Assembly (NCBI RefSeq): GCF_001625305.1
Contig: NW_017804509.1
Coordinates: 653,549 to 717,548 of the forward strand
Direction: 5' to 3'
DNA from: Branchiostoma belcheri
Lineage: Eukaryota > Chordata > Leptocardii > Amphioxiformes > Branchiostomatidae
DNA: 64,000 nucleotides
Shown here piece after piece: positions 53,819-64,000 of this stretch. Made by a program: the position numbers and the translations under genes. The notes under the pieces were generated by a model. It saw only the letters and a program-made list of their open reading frames with translations. It did not search any database and was not told the DNA's origin. Every line of letters starts with the position of its first letter. The stretch's first letter is position 1.

Positions 53819-55820
53819 TACTGTAAATGTTGATATGTTCGCGGTGGCTTTAATTTTCGTGGTGTCTTCTTCGCCGCTAAATCAGAGTACGTACAAAATA
53901 GAATAAATATGTATTGTTTCGACCACAAAACTCGAGCGCCACGAAAATCTCCTATTCAGTAATACCTTCAAATAAAATGATGAGAAAGTATTGCAATCTA
54001 CTTGCTTCCATACTATCAATTTTGGTGTTATATCTCATACATATTTTAGCAATAAGTAGAATCAGTGTAAATGGTGGTCTATTTATGCAAGAAGCTACTT
54101 TGTTTATTCAAACATGTACTTGTTTACTAGTATTAGCATCAATGTTGTGAATGTTGATATCTAATGTCGCAGCTACAAGTCACCATCTAGTCAAGACAAA
54201 TGTTAGAGGAAACAATGTACAAGGATAGATATGTTTAAGTTAAGATATGTATAATTTTAGGCTTTGAATACCGTTAGCCTTTTTATCATGTTTAATATTA
54301 CGCTATTGTTGCCTAAGTGTTCTTTTATGATGAAGGTAAAACGACAACATTTAAGAGATCAGACTTCTGTTCTCAGAAATTGAGCCAGTTTTTGTGAAAT
54401 TAAAGGAAAAGAACAATGTTTATTAAAACATGCCATGCCACGCTTTTTCTGTTAAAAATCTCTTCTCCTTCTATACGATGTACTGACAAGGCTTGCAATT
54501 TAAAATATTTGATTAAATTTTGTATGTTTATAAGATACAGTATTACAGTATCAGTAGGCCAGACAATAAGCCAGACATATCTGATAATTTTTAAGCGGTC
54601 TACAGTAATGTAAGGATGTTGTTTTTTTATTAAAAAGTTTCTTTATTTCTTCATTCTTGTATTTGGTGGAAGGTGTCAATAGTCTAAATAGAGCAATGCT
54701 GAATAAAAAAAGTTACTGATCTCCTTTATTCATTTCTTTTGTCTTTTAAAAAAGATATGTGGTAGTCTCCACCAGGCTCCTTTGCAGACTGAATAAATAG
54801 TAGAAATCGGCCTAAAAGGGGGATATCATTGACCAGAGGAGTTGGCCGGCCAGAGAGATTCAAATTGCACAGAGAAATTGAACCTTCTATGGCCGGTTAA
54901 CTCCTCCTCTGGTCAATGATATCCCCCTTTTAGGCCGATTTCTACTATTTATTCAGCCTATAAGGAGTCTGGTGGAGACTAGTGCCTAGTCCTTACAACA
55001 AGTTGTTAATTTTTCAGGGAGGGGCACAAGACATATAATGAAGCATACGAACAATGGAAAACAATTAGTAACGGAAATTAACATAAGCCACATAGAAGAA
55101 ATCAAACATATATGCAGAGATTGAAACAAATGGAATCATACTTAGCTACATACAGCATATATGAAAGCATTCATACAAATCGAAATCAGCCAAATCGTGG
55201 TCGGAATCTGAAATAAGATTCAGTAACTGTTCCAAGGTCAAATATTATTGGGGAATTAACATCCCTGGTCCTCACCATCACCATGTCCTAATTATCGCCA
55301 TATCTGCGATGTTGCGGATTATGCAGGAGAATTTAACCATCTTTTGTTAATCTATACTATAGTGCAGTCTGTAATGTGGTTTTTCTTGTATTTACTACCG
55401 GCTCTAATACTGCTCACGCGACTCTGTCATTTGTGAGGTAAAACTTCACCCAGTGACCTGATGTTATCGTTTGGGAATTTTTAATTCATGCATATGGCGA
55501 TGATTAGGGAACCCGAATTCGGCAAATACACTGGGGCACAAGATCGACATGGTCGATGCCATGCCTCACCTAAAAAGTTCAGCGATCATCAACAAACAAA
55601 AGATATATTGCACATAATAGTAGAGGTTTAGTGTAATGGTGCCATGACAAACAGATCATAAATTTGAATCTTGTTTATAATCTATTGCCACGACAAGTCA
55701 AAATTTGGATAATTCTACAGACTTGATGAAACATCATTCCTCGAATTTCCCGCCACGCGCGTCGGCGGCGCGGTGCATGCCGGGCGTGGCGGCCTTGCCT
55801 GTCGTGTCGAACAGAAAACA
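53819..55820. other. Intergenic region before ANKS1-like
   Basis: Apart from the fold-back MITE no feature is supported. A/T-rich; short open frames have no recognisable domain or exon structure. Confidence 0.5.
54763..54981. mobile_element. TAGTCTCC fold-back MITE
   Basis: TAGTCTCCACCAGGCTCCTT and AAGGAGTCTGGTGGAGACTA ends, GGGGGATATCATTGACCAGA inner arms. The flanks do not match, so the insertion duplication is lost. Confidence 0.78.
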
Positions 55821-55905
55821 AACATGGCGGCCGGAAGTTGGGAGATCAAACTTCTCGGTCTGTACGACTTCCTCGTAGTTCTGTCGTCCTGATATCCGCA
55901 AAGAC
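55740..55905 (+). promoter_or_regulatory. CpG-rich promoter, YY1/ETS-type motif and upstream ORF of the ANKS1-like gene
   Basis: AACATGGCGGCCGGAAGT at 55822-55839 contains a YY1-like core (ATGGCGGC) overlapping an ETS site (CCGGAAGT), common just downstream of start sites of CpG promoters. The same ATG (55824) opens a 22-codon upstream frame, ending TGA at 55890-55892, 13 bases before the main ATG. Confidence 0.55.
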
Positions 55906-58900
55906 ATGCCGAGGGAACAAGAGCTTCTGGAGGCCGCTAGGCTGGGGAACATCGCGGTTATTGAAAAACTTCTGGTCCCGAAAACCAAGCGATCGCCCGT
56001 GTCCCTGCAAGCTTTGACCAGGTGGGTTTTTGGTGGGTGGGAGGGGGGCTAGCTGTGTTGGAATTCGTTCGGGGGAACTAAAGTAATTTATGCGTTTTAT
56101 CTACAAGCAGATCTTTTGGTGGCAGAGCAAGACAGTACCAAATTGGCAGCACAGAATATTTGGCATGGCAGTGTCCAATGGTTGGCGTAAAAAATGGTAC
56201 GAGGTACAAGAAAGAAAGCTTGAAAAATCACGTAAAAAAAAAATAAGCCGAACGGTCAGCCGAACCCTAAAACCTCTGTCTTAGGCCATGGGGAGTAGAA
56301 AATACACAGGAATGAATGAACTTTATAATTTGCTCGACAGTTGTACATGGTACAATGTATGGCAACGATGACAATGTGGACAATACAACCAAGTCTGTTC
56401 TAAGAGACTACTAGTATTACTGCAGGAATAAGAGACTATTAGTATGATTTACTACAGGCATGTGTACATAATTTACACATACGCGAAGTTGACAAGGAAC
56501 ACATGCTGGGATAATCAATGAGGAAATAATGCGTTAACACCATACGGGGAATCCGATCCGTCAACAAACAAAGCACTGTTATAAGCAGATAATCGAGTTA
56601 GAGATGGTGAGATCTGTTGCATGTGAGAAAACATGTAGTTTGCTTACAACTACAAGTGAAAATGAAAGGAATTTTTTCCCACTCAAGTTGGTGTTATAAT
56701 TTATTTGTGGTTTTTTAATACCACAGCTTATTGACCTTGAGACCGAGAGCCCACTCACAGTCAAGCTAGTCAACTAGTACCTTCCTTTGCATAAATTATT
56801 AATAATATAAGAATTGTTGTGGTTACTTTTGGATTTTGCCCATTGACCCAAGCATGATATATAATCCTATCCTTATGTCACATATCAGATCATTTTCTAC
56901 AACTTAGTCAAGTCAAGTTTAAGTCCTGTATTATAGAAGAAACTATGTGTGGTGCATGGCCAGGCCTGGTGCACGGCATTTTATTATTGGTAGATACCAT
57001 GCCTGAATTGTGTCTAGTCAAAAAATGTAAGTTGTGAACTTTTCACATGTAATCTGAATGTTTCTTTTGTGTGTGCAAATTCTATTTCTAGTTGGCAGGT
57101 GGTCATTTTGGTCTTGTAAAATGTCTATATAATGTGTGAGTCACGAGTGTGTGTATATTAACTTATTAAGGGGGTGGATGTCATTGTGGAGTGTGGACTG
57201 ATAGATGAGTATGTTGTTCACGCAAATCTTTTATGTTGTGGTCAGGTCGATCTGTGAAAAGTGTTAGTCCTTTGTTTATAATTAGATTATAAATAATCCA
57301 GTTATGGTCTGTTGGTACAGTAAATATAATCAATTACCATCTTGCATATCAATCAATCAAACAATCAATCAAACATTCATACAGATACTACAAGCTGTTA
57401 TGGTCTGTGGTACTGTGGTACAACTACATGTATATGGTAACTCATACAGTAAATACAGCCAATACCACTTTGGAAATGAATGGCGGAATAAATAAATGAA
57501 TGAATGACTGAATGAATGACTGAATGAATGAATGAATGAAACATTCAGACAGATGACTACAGACTTCCTTTTTTAATCATTGAAATAAAAGTACATTATC
57601 AGACATGATCTCATGATGAAATCATGGGCCTGTGACAAAAAGAGAACTAGGGTTGAATTAATTATTATAGAAACAGGAAGTGTTGTACATTCCTGTTGTA
57701 CAGAACTGTGCTGACTGGTGTGTGAGGTATGTGGTAAGGGGGCGGAATAAAGGGTGAGAAATAAAGGCCTTTTATCATGGAGTATGTGTGACAATTGCAC
57801 TTCCTCCAGGCTAGTCAGGGCCAGGGTTAGAGTTAGATGTGTGACTCTTAGTACATCATACTACATGTACATAGCATAGCATAGGGGTAAACCAGGAGTT
57901 CATTAATGAATGACTAGATATAGCTGGTGAATAGTATAACCATCCTTAACATATCAGTGTGTCAGGTATGTGGTTAAAGGGCGTACTTCTGGGTGAGAAA
58001 TAAAGGTCTTTTATCATAAGGTATGTGTGACAATTGCACTTCCTCCAGGCTAGTCAGGTCAGGGTCAGGATTAGGGTTAGGCTTAGAGGTGATTGTGTTA
58101 CTCTATAAGTAGTATACGTGTATGAAGTACATCATACTAGTAGTATCATACATGTACATGTACGTAGCATATAGGGATAAACCAGCAGTTGATAGCTATT
58201 TCATGGATCACTATAGCTGGTATAATCATCCTTCGCATATCATAAAAATTGTGCCCTTCCTAGGCTAGTCAGGGAATTACTTACTAAACTATCTTAGGGT
58301 CTATGGTTGGAGGTGGATGTATGGCTCCAAGTACTGAAACACAAACAGTCTGATACAAAAGGTATAAACCAGTTGATATGTGCATCACTATGGCTGGTAT
58401 AAATGTCCTTCGCATACCGTGAAATGTACCAGTTTGTGTGAAAATGTGATCTTCCTGGGCTAGGCAGGGTAGGGTCAGGGTTAGAGGTGGATGAGTAACT
58501 CCAAGTATATATATTATAAGCAGTATAATAGTGCACTGTATCACCATGGCAGTACAATGTACAGTACATGTATGTCCTTTACATATTGTGAAATGAATGT
58601 GTGAAAACTGCCCTTCCTGGGCTAGGCAGGGTAGGGTTAGCTATAGGGGGAAGTATGACTGTACTGTAGTACAGTACCATACATGTACAATGTATATTGC
58701 ATAGGGATAAACTTAAAAGCCATTATTTCAGGGGTGGATACAGTTTTTTTTTTCAGCACAGCTCCAGTGTTACCTGCACTAACCTGCATACTACAGCTCT
58801 AAACTGGAAAAGAGGAAGCCATGGAAAACTGATTTATAATATCCAGAATACTCAATTCCTGATATACAATGTAGCCATCATATTGTACTTGTAGAAAGTT

Positions 58901-61900
58901 GTACTGTAACATATTTTCAATCAAAGACAAGACTATTTTGTTTGTCAGAATTTTTTCATGCATATCTATTATTTCGTGGCTAAGACAGCAATTCTGAGAA
59001 AAAGTTTTAGTCATGAGAATATTTTCCAAGTAATTTCATTATGAATATGAGTCACTGCCCTATGACTATAGTAGGAGTGCTGTGACTCTCCTGGATTCCT
59101 ATTGTCCTCAGGGGCAGATCACTTTCCCTTTCACCATTGTTCTCTTGGAGAAGTGAAAGTCATTATGACTAAGAGTAAACAATGGTACACAGACTGAAGT
59201 ACACTCATATTTGAAATTTTGAGATGTGTAGGACTTCAAAAAATGAAACTTGGAAATATTTCTAGACAAGTCATTCATTCATTCTAAAGTATTATTACTG
59301 ATAGAAAACACAGAGGTTACAGCAAAACAAACTGTCAGAAATGAACTCTTTTTACACAGAAGTCTTCTTCAAATATTGAACATTTGAACTGCTGTAATTG
59401 TATTGTTGTGAACTTTGGACTGTGCAGTTACCTTTGAAGCCTTTTGTATAATAGTATTAGTAAGTAGTTGTGTACTGGTTTGTACTTAATTGACTGAGGG
59501 AGTTTGAGAGAGGAAGCTGTGTTGAAACGTGACATGTTGAAAACGGTGTGTCAAGTTGTCATGTCTGGAATTTCAGGATCACATACCAACAACTCTGCTG
59601 CTAAGTGCTGCTGACAAGCCTTACTAACAGCAGTGAATAATGGTGAACTCGAACTTATTGGGATTCGAATGTTTAGGAATTCAAGAACTTTGGAGCCTTG
59701 CAGGATCTGGGCTTGAAACACCCATGGGTGCATGATGTATCCGATCCAAAGATTGATTCTGCTCACCTTATTTTCAATCAAGGGTGCACTGGTGCACCTA
59801 CTCTAGAGTTAAAAGACATCTCTGTATTTTTTTTATAGTTAAAGAGTTTGACTTGTTCCAACACAAAAAGGGAACTCACCATAAATTTTCGGCTGATCCC
59901 GTCAACCTTCGTCAGATTTGTGTTGGAACAAGTCAAACTCTTTAACTATGGATTCTACCAACACAGATGAGCTTTCATTCGAATATCTCTGTATTTTATT
60001 TATGTTAACAGTAAAGGTTCTAATTCTATGAACAGTTTGTACAATGGGACACAGCATATCATGACAAATGTGACAAAAGATAAACCATTGTAGTTGTTAC
60101 TTGACTGTCATAATTTTGGTTCATTCAAGCTCTGAAGAGATTCTGGCTGTAGGTAGTTAAGTCAAGACAGGAAAGACATTGTTGACGAACTTCCCACATC
60201 TATACAAATCCTGGTCACAGTATTTACCCTAAACACAAGACTGTTTGAATGTTTGAATGGTTTCTTAGTCAGTAAACATAGAAAGGAGGAAGTATGGATG
60301 ATTCACAGTCTGTCACCAAGTCCTTGTGTTTGTTTGTTCTAATTTACCATAACAGTGCAGGTTAGTGCAGGTAGAATTGTAGCTGTGCAGGTATAGTACA
60401 CCTGTGTGGATTTTTATTTGCAGAAACAGGGCTCAAAATTCATTTTTGGTGCACCTAACCTAAAAAATTAAAGATAGAAGAATGTCAGCAAAAACTAATT
60501 ATGTTACATTTCTAAAGAAAACTTTTACTATAAGTATACCATTATGATTTTATTATTCTTATGACACTTAGATGGTAAGAATATGCTGTATACTAGTATT
60601 ACTAACCATACATTTTTAAAAATATCTTTACATAGTATTACGTAAACCAGGTATGAAAAGATTTGAGTGTACCTGTATACGCAAAAAAAAATTGGGTGCT
60701 CATGTGCAGCTCCAAATTTGGGTGCACTAATGTGCACATGCACCCAGTATTTCAAGCCCTGCCACCTACAAAGTATGAAAAAATAAGATACTCTTCCATT
60801 GATGAAGGTTAGACATCCAGGTAATATTAGATATGCCAAAAAACAGTAACTCTTAGCAATTCAATTGGATATTATTTTGGAAACTGTCAGACATTTCAGG
60901 TGGCATCCACTAATGTTCGTCAGTGACTTGAGAAGTTGAGTAACTGCTTTTTGGCGTAAGTTAGTAAGATACCCTTCCCCCTCACCAACCCTCAACCATT
61001 TCTCCTTGGTCCCCTGAGACCAGACTTGACAGTATAATTAATCAGTACTGATAGACTGAGCTGGTAATAGAAAAACAATTGACTCACAGACCAATCCACC
61101 TGTCAGAATGCATCAGCAACTACAGGCTGGAATATCACATTATCAACCAAATCATAATACATGGATGTGATGTGGGAGAAGAATTTATTTTATATTATTA
61201 GAATCCATGGCAAAATTGTTTGAATGTCAAACTCAAACATTGGATTTTTTTGCATTATTTTCTAATGTATTTGTGTGTAGTTATATACTTTAATAGTCTT
61301 TATTAGGATATCCATTAGAATATGTATGCAATCATGTAGTTTTATTCTAAAGAAAAGAAATGGAGAAAAATTGGCAGAATGTGTCTTAAGGGGCTAACCA
61401 TGGCCAGTGTCCTAGCTAACAGTAACATGACCCAATCCCCAAAAAATCAATTTTACTAAAAAAACATTTATCTTTCACACAACATGTGTTTCCTGTTTCA
61501 GTCCTGAAAAAATTTGGATTGGTAGTTAGGGATTATCTTTTTTTTTTTAAATTAAGACTCCAGTGATATCTGTATATGTAGGGGTCCAACTTATACAATA
61601 CAGTTTAACAAAGTAAAACTTGCATAGGGACACCTTTATTTTCAATGTCAATGTTAGAAAACCAATAATTGTACAACGTTTTGTCATTCAGGTGTCAGAT
61701 GATGGAGCTAGAAAAGTTCATCAGCTCCAAAAATTAAAATTTATGTCCCTTGCAGAGGTCCAGCCCCCCAAAAAGTCTAGGGTCAGCAGGTTTTTCAAAG
61801 GTCGATTGGGAAACAGGAAACACAACATTTTTTTTTCTAGGCCTCAGCAGCATCTACATGTAGCATTGACTCCAATACCCCTAAAAGCCGTTCACAGTCA

Positions 61901-63580
61901 CGTACATGAACGCATTGTAATTTCCAACCCTCACTAATCTCTGCCAATGTAGCAATTCCCCAAATGTATCGGCACAATTTCTCACACGCAGAGTGGTAAG
62001 GACCTTACGCTGGGACTTCCTGTAATTTGACAGAGAGGAATGTGCCGCCACATCAATGCTACATTACTGATTCATTTGATGTTCCGTCATCTACATGTAG
62101 CAAATTCAGGGCTTAAAATTCAGTTTGGAATTGGGCTGGGCTCAAAATTCATGTGCCTAAACATTTAACATCTGTGTCCATAATTAATATCACCAGGGTC
62201 TATAATATCGCCACCTTGAGAAATAGTGTGCTTTAAGATATTTTTACTGCAACATACTTTTGGTATGCACTCCTGCACACCTCAAATGTACATACCTAGG
62301 GTATGTTGCAATAAAAATATCTTTAAGCACACTTTTTCTCAAGGTGGCGATATTATGGACTATGGTGATATTATGGACACAGATGTTACTGGTGCACAAA
62401 AAAATTTTGGGTTCAGCACATGAATTGAAATAAGGAAAAACCTGATTTACAAACCTTATAATAAAATTATATTTAAGTTATAATTACTGCCTCAGTTTCT
62501 TCAGTGCCACAGATGATTGCACCCTGGGTGCCAGACTAATGTTGGGCCATTAGCCGTTTTCCTTTTGCAGCCAAGACGCCTTCACCTGCCTATCTAAATT
62601 ACCACTATATGGAGTTGAGCCCAGGGGGAGTTTGGCCGGCCCTTCAACTAAAGCCAAACTCCCCCTAGGCTCAACTGGGCTAATGGCCGATACTACATGT
62701 AGTCTGGCACCCGGGGTAATGATTGGCCAACCTTGTACATATGTACGTCTGGGCCTGTACCTAATTAATGTCAGGATTGTCTGAAAAACAGGTCAAAACG
62801 ACCTGAGTTCATTATCCTGTTTAAATAAATAAAGTGAAAGTAAGTGAAAGCTAATTTACCTGTACCTGTCCTCTAGTAGCTAAAAAGCAACTAAACGTCT
62901 GTTTTTATTTGTTGTTTGCACAGTTTGCGGAGAGGAACCAGTCCCAACTGCCAGGACAACACAGGCTACACACCTCTGCACCATGCTGCACTCAACGGAC
63001 ACAGGTAACCGCCATTAGCATTGACCCACCGTGTTACATGTATCTTTGACAAAACAGTATTTTTGAGAGATCTCGAGTGCAGCACCCCCAGGTACATGTA
63101 TGCACAGTTCAGATATACATTGTACAGGGGTGCTTTATACTTGGGGATATCGCATTGAACATCACTTTAGATCCATTTTTCAGGGTCATGGATATATGTA
63201 CTTAGTAACTTGGTGGAATAATGTTACAACTAATGCTAAAACATGAAGTTGATAAACTATTGCCTGTTAGGTGCAGGCAGACACCAGAAATCCTTGTGAA
63301 AGCTCATTTCCTTTCCTGTAGCAAAAATAGATATTATTTCAAATCCTGTTGGAATTCTGATTTCATTTTATGTTATTCTTTACACAATTGTTTCCTGTAC
63401 ATTTGTCAACTTGTTCTATGCAGGGAAGTGGTGGCCTTGCTACTGAACTATGGTGCCTCTGCCAACCTGGCTGATAGTAAGGGCAGCTACCCACTCCACC
63501 TAGCAGCATGGACCGGTAATGCAGACATTGTCAGGTCCCTCATACTACATGGGCCATCACATGCCAAAGTCAACGAAAGG
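55906..63580 (+). CDS. ANKS1-like ankyrin-repeat adaptor, N-terminal exons
   Basis: Three exons in phase: 55906-56021, 62924-63004, 63424-63580; the gene leaves the window at the right. The start [20 protein letters not shown] closely matches the N-terminus of ANKS1A/ANKS1B, and the next exons give ankyrin repeats with [40 protein letters not shown] and [13 protein letters not shown], also nearly as in ANKS1. These proteins carry six ankyrin repeats, two SAM domains and a PTB domain and act as cytoplasmic adaptors downstream of receptor tyrosine kinases such as EphA receptors. Intron 1 is 6.9 kb. A single pre-duplication ortholog is likely in an invertebrate. Confidence 0.9.
57700..58700. repeat. 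Degenerate tandem array, about five units
   Basis: CTTCCTCCAGGCTAGTCAGG or its variants recur at 57801, 58039, 58256, 58451 and 58612. Each is followed by AGGGTTAG and then AGCTGGTATAAT(C/A)-like CCTTCGCATA, which resembles the LINE tail GCCGGTATAACCGCCTTTCG. Units shrink from about 238 to 161 bp. Confidence 0.65.
59835..59949. mobile_element. Fold-back element with perfect arms of about 33 bp
   Basis: ATAGTTAAAGAGTTTGACTT... CAACACAAA and its exact inverted copy TTTGTGTTGG... TTAACTAT. The phrase ATCTCTGTATTTT occurs on both sides (about 59818 and 59984), which may reflect the insertion site, though 35 extra bases lie on the right. Confidence 0.75.
62199..62360. mobile_element. Fold-back element
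   Basis: Arms of about 65 bp: TATAATATCGCCACCTTGAG ... GCAACATAC and the inverted GTATGTTGCAATAAAAAT ... GGTGGCGATATTATGGAC. Confidence 0.75.
62521..62717. mobile_element. Fold-back MITE with 9-bp target duplication
   Basis: Ends ACCCTGGGTGCCAGACTA and TAGTCTGGCACCCGGGGT are inverted with one mismatch. Flanks GATGATTGC and AATGATTGG agree at 7 of 9 bases. Inner arms GAGTTGAGCCCAGGGGGAGT and its partner. Confidence 0.75.
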
Positions 63581-64000
63581 GTAAGACTAAGAGATTTTAG
63601 GCTTTGTGTGTACATTCTGTTCCTCGATAGAATACAGAATACATTTGTCAGTTAGCATGAAAGTTCATCTGAACTTGGTAAAATAGTCATGAATAAATTA
63701 AACTGACTAAATTTATGACTGAATCATTTTTGTTGTTGAGTTGGAGAACAGTTTAATTTCCTTCACACATTTGTCAGTTATTAGTTTACTTGAAAGTTAA
63801 GATTTTTCTCTTTTTGTTTTTAACTGTAATTTTTGTATCGTATTTTATAGTTACATTGTAGCTCCTCACAGTTCCAAACCCCTGGCTGAAAAGAGAGCGT
63901 AATCAGTTCACACAATAACTAATATTGTAATTATTCCTGATTTTTTCACTGTACTGTTATGTTCACTGTTTTCACTGTTACTTCTGTACCATGAATTTAC
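63581..64000 (+). other. Intron 3 of the ANKS1-like gene (continues beyond window)
   Basis: A strong donor (AGG-GTAAGA) opens it. A/T-rich, nothing else supported; its last bases resemble 3535-3600 (TTTTTTCA..GTACT.TTATGTTCAC), a short dispersed repeat. Confidence 0.5.

Larger units (their letters stand above)
56022..62923. other. First intron of the ANKS1-like gene
   Basis: No exon supported. Holds a degenerate tandem array (57700-58700), fold-backs at 59835-59949, 62199-62360 and 62521-62717, the ACTCAAGCAACTGG-type repeat at 60800-60960, and ATGA-type microsatellites near 57490-57540. Confidence 0.6.

Noticed and set aside
53914..54150. Hydrophobic 78-codon open frame after the LINE
   Set aside because: A/T-rich sequence with no exon borders, domain or codon bias; chance frame.

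Overview
This is a window of animal nuclear DNA with spliced genes, GT-AG introns, dense microsatellites and many small transposons. The gene set (a TIF1/TRIM24-33 type gene, a PRDM9-type gene, tandem dermatopontin-like genes and an ANKS1 gene), with compact introns and abundant fold-back MITEs and LINE tails, points to an invertebrate deuterostome, most likely a lancelet (Branchiostoma). The species is an inference; the gene structures are read from the sequence.

Layout. 1-13417 (+): 3' half of a TIF1-family gene with Q-rich linker, HP1-box-like motif, PHD finger and bromodomain, ending in two alternative duplicated last exons. 13418-17790: intergenic, with a cluster of seven inverted CCAAT boxes and a hAT-type MITE. 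17793-24080 (-): a PRDM9-like gene with KRAB-like, SSXRD, PR/SET and C2H2 zinc fingers; its finger array carries two frameshifts in a freshly duplicated finger and is preceded by five decayed copies of the first finger. 27015-27150 (+) and 28752-34961 (-): a dermatopontin-like cluster, two complete genes of 187 residues each plus an orphan first exon in the opposite orientation. 39291-51960 (+): a 13-coding-exon gene whose phases join without error into about 1,259 residues: signal peptide, one EF-hand loop, a six-cysteine module, a long acidic coiled-coil stalk of about seven repeats with N-glycosylation sites, a second six-cysteine module, more acidic sequence and a GPI-anchor signal. I do not recognise this protein; it is the best candidate for something undescribed. 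Three of its exons are preceded by partial tandem copies of themselves, and its promoter has four CCAAT boxes exactly 31 bp apart. 52331-53818 (+): 5'-truncated LINE with a long open reverse transcriptase frame. 55824-64000 (+): first three exons of an ANKS1-type ankyrin gene with a 6.9 kb first intron.

The genes do not form an operon or one pathway. TIF1 and PRDM9-like proteins are nuclear chromatin factors; dermatopontins and the acidic GPI protein are secreted or cell-surface; ANKS1 proteins are cytoplasmic adaptors. The shared theme is small-scale duplication: duplicated last exon, fingers, exon heads, whole genes, promoter motifs, and LINE tails grown into minisatellites. Several MITEs can be typed from target-site duplications (8 bp for hAT-like, 9 bp for a fold-back family).
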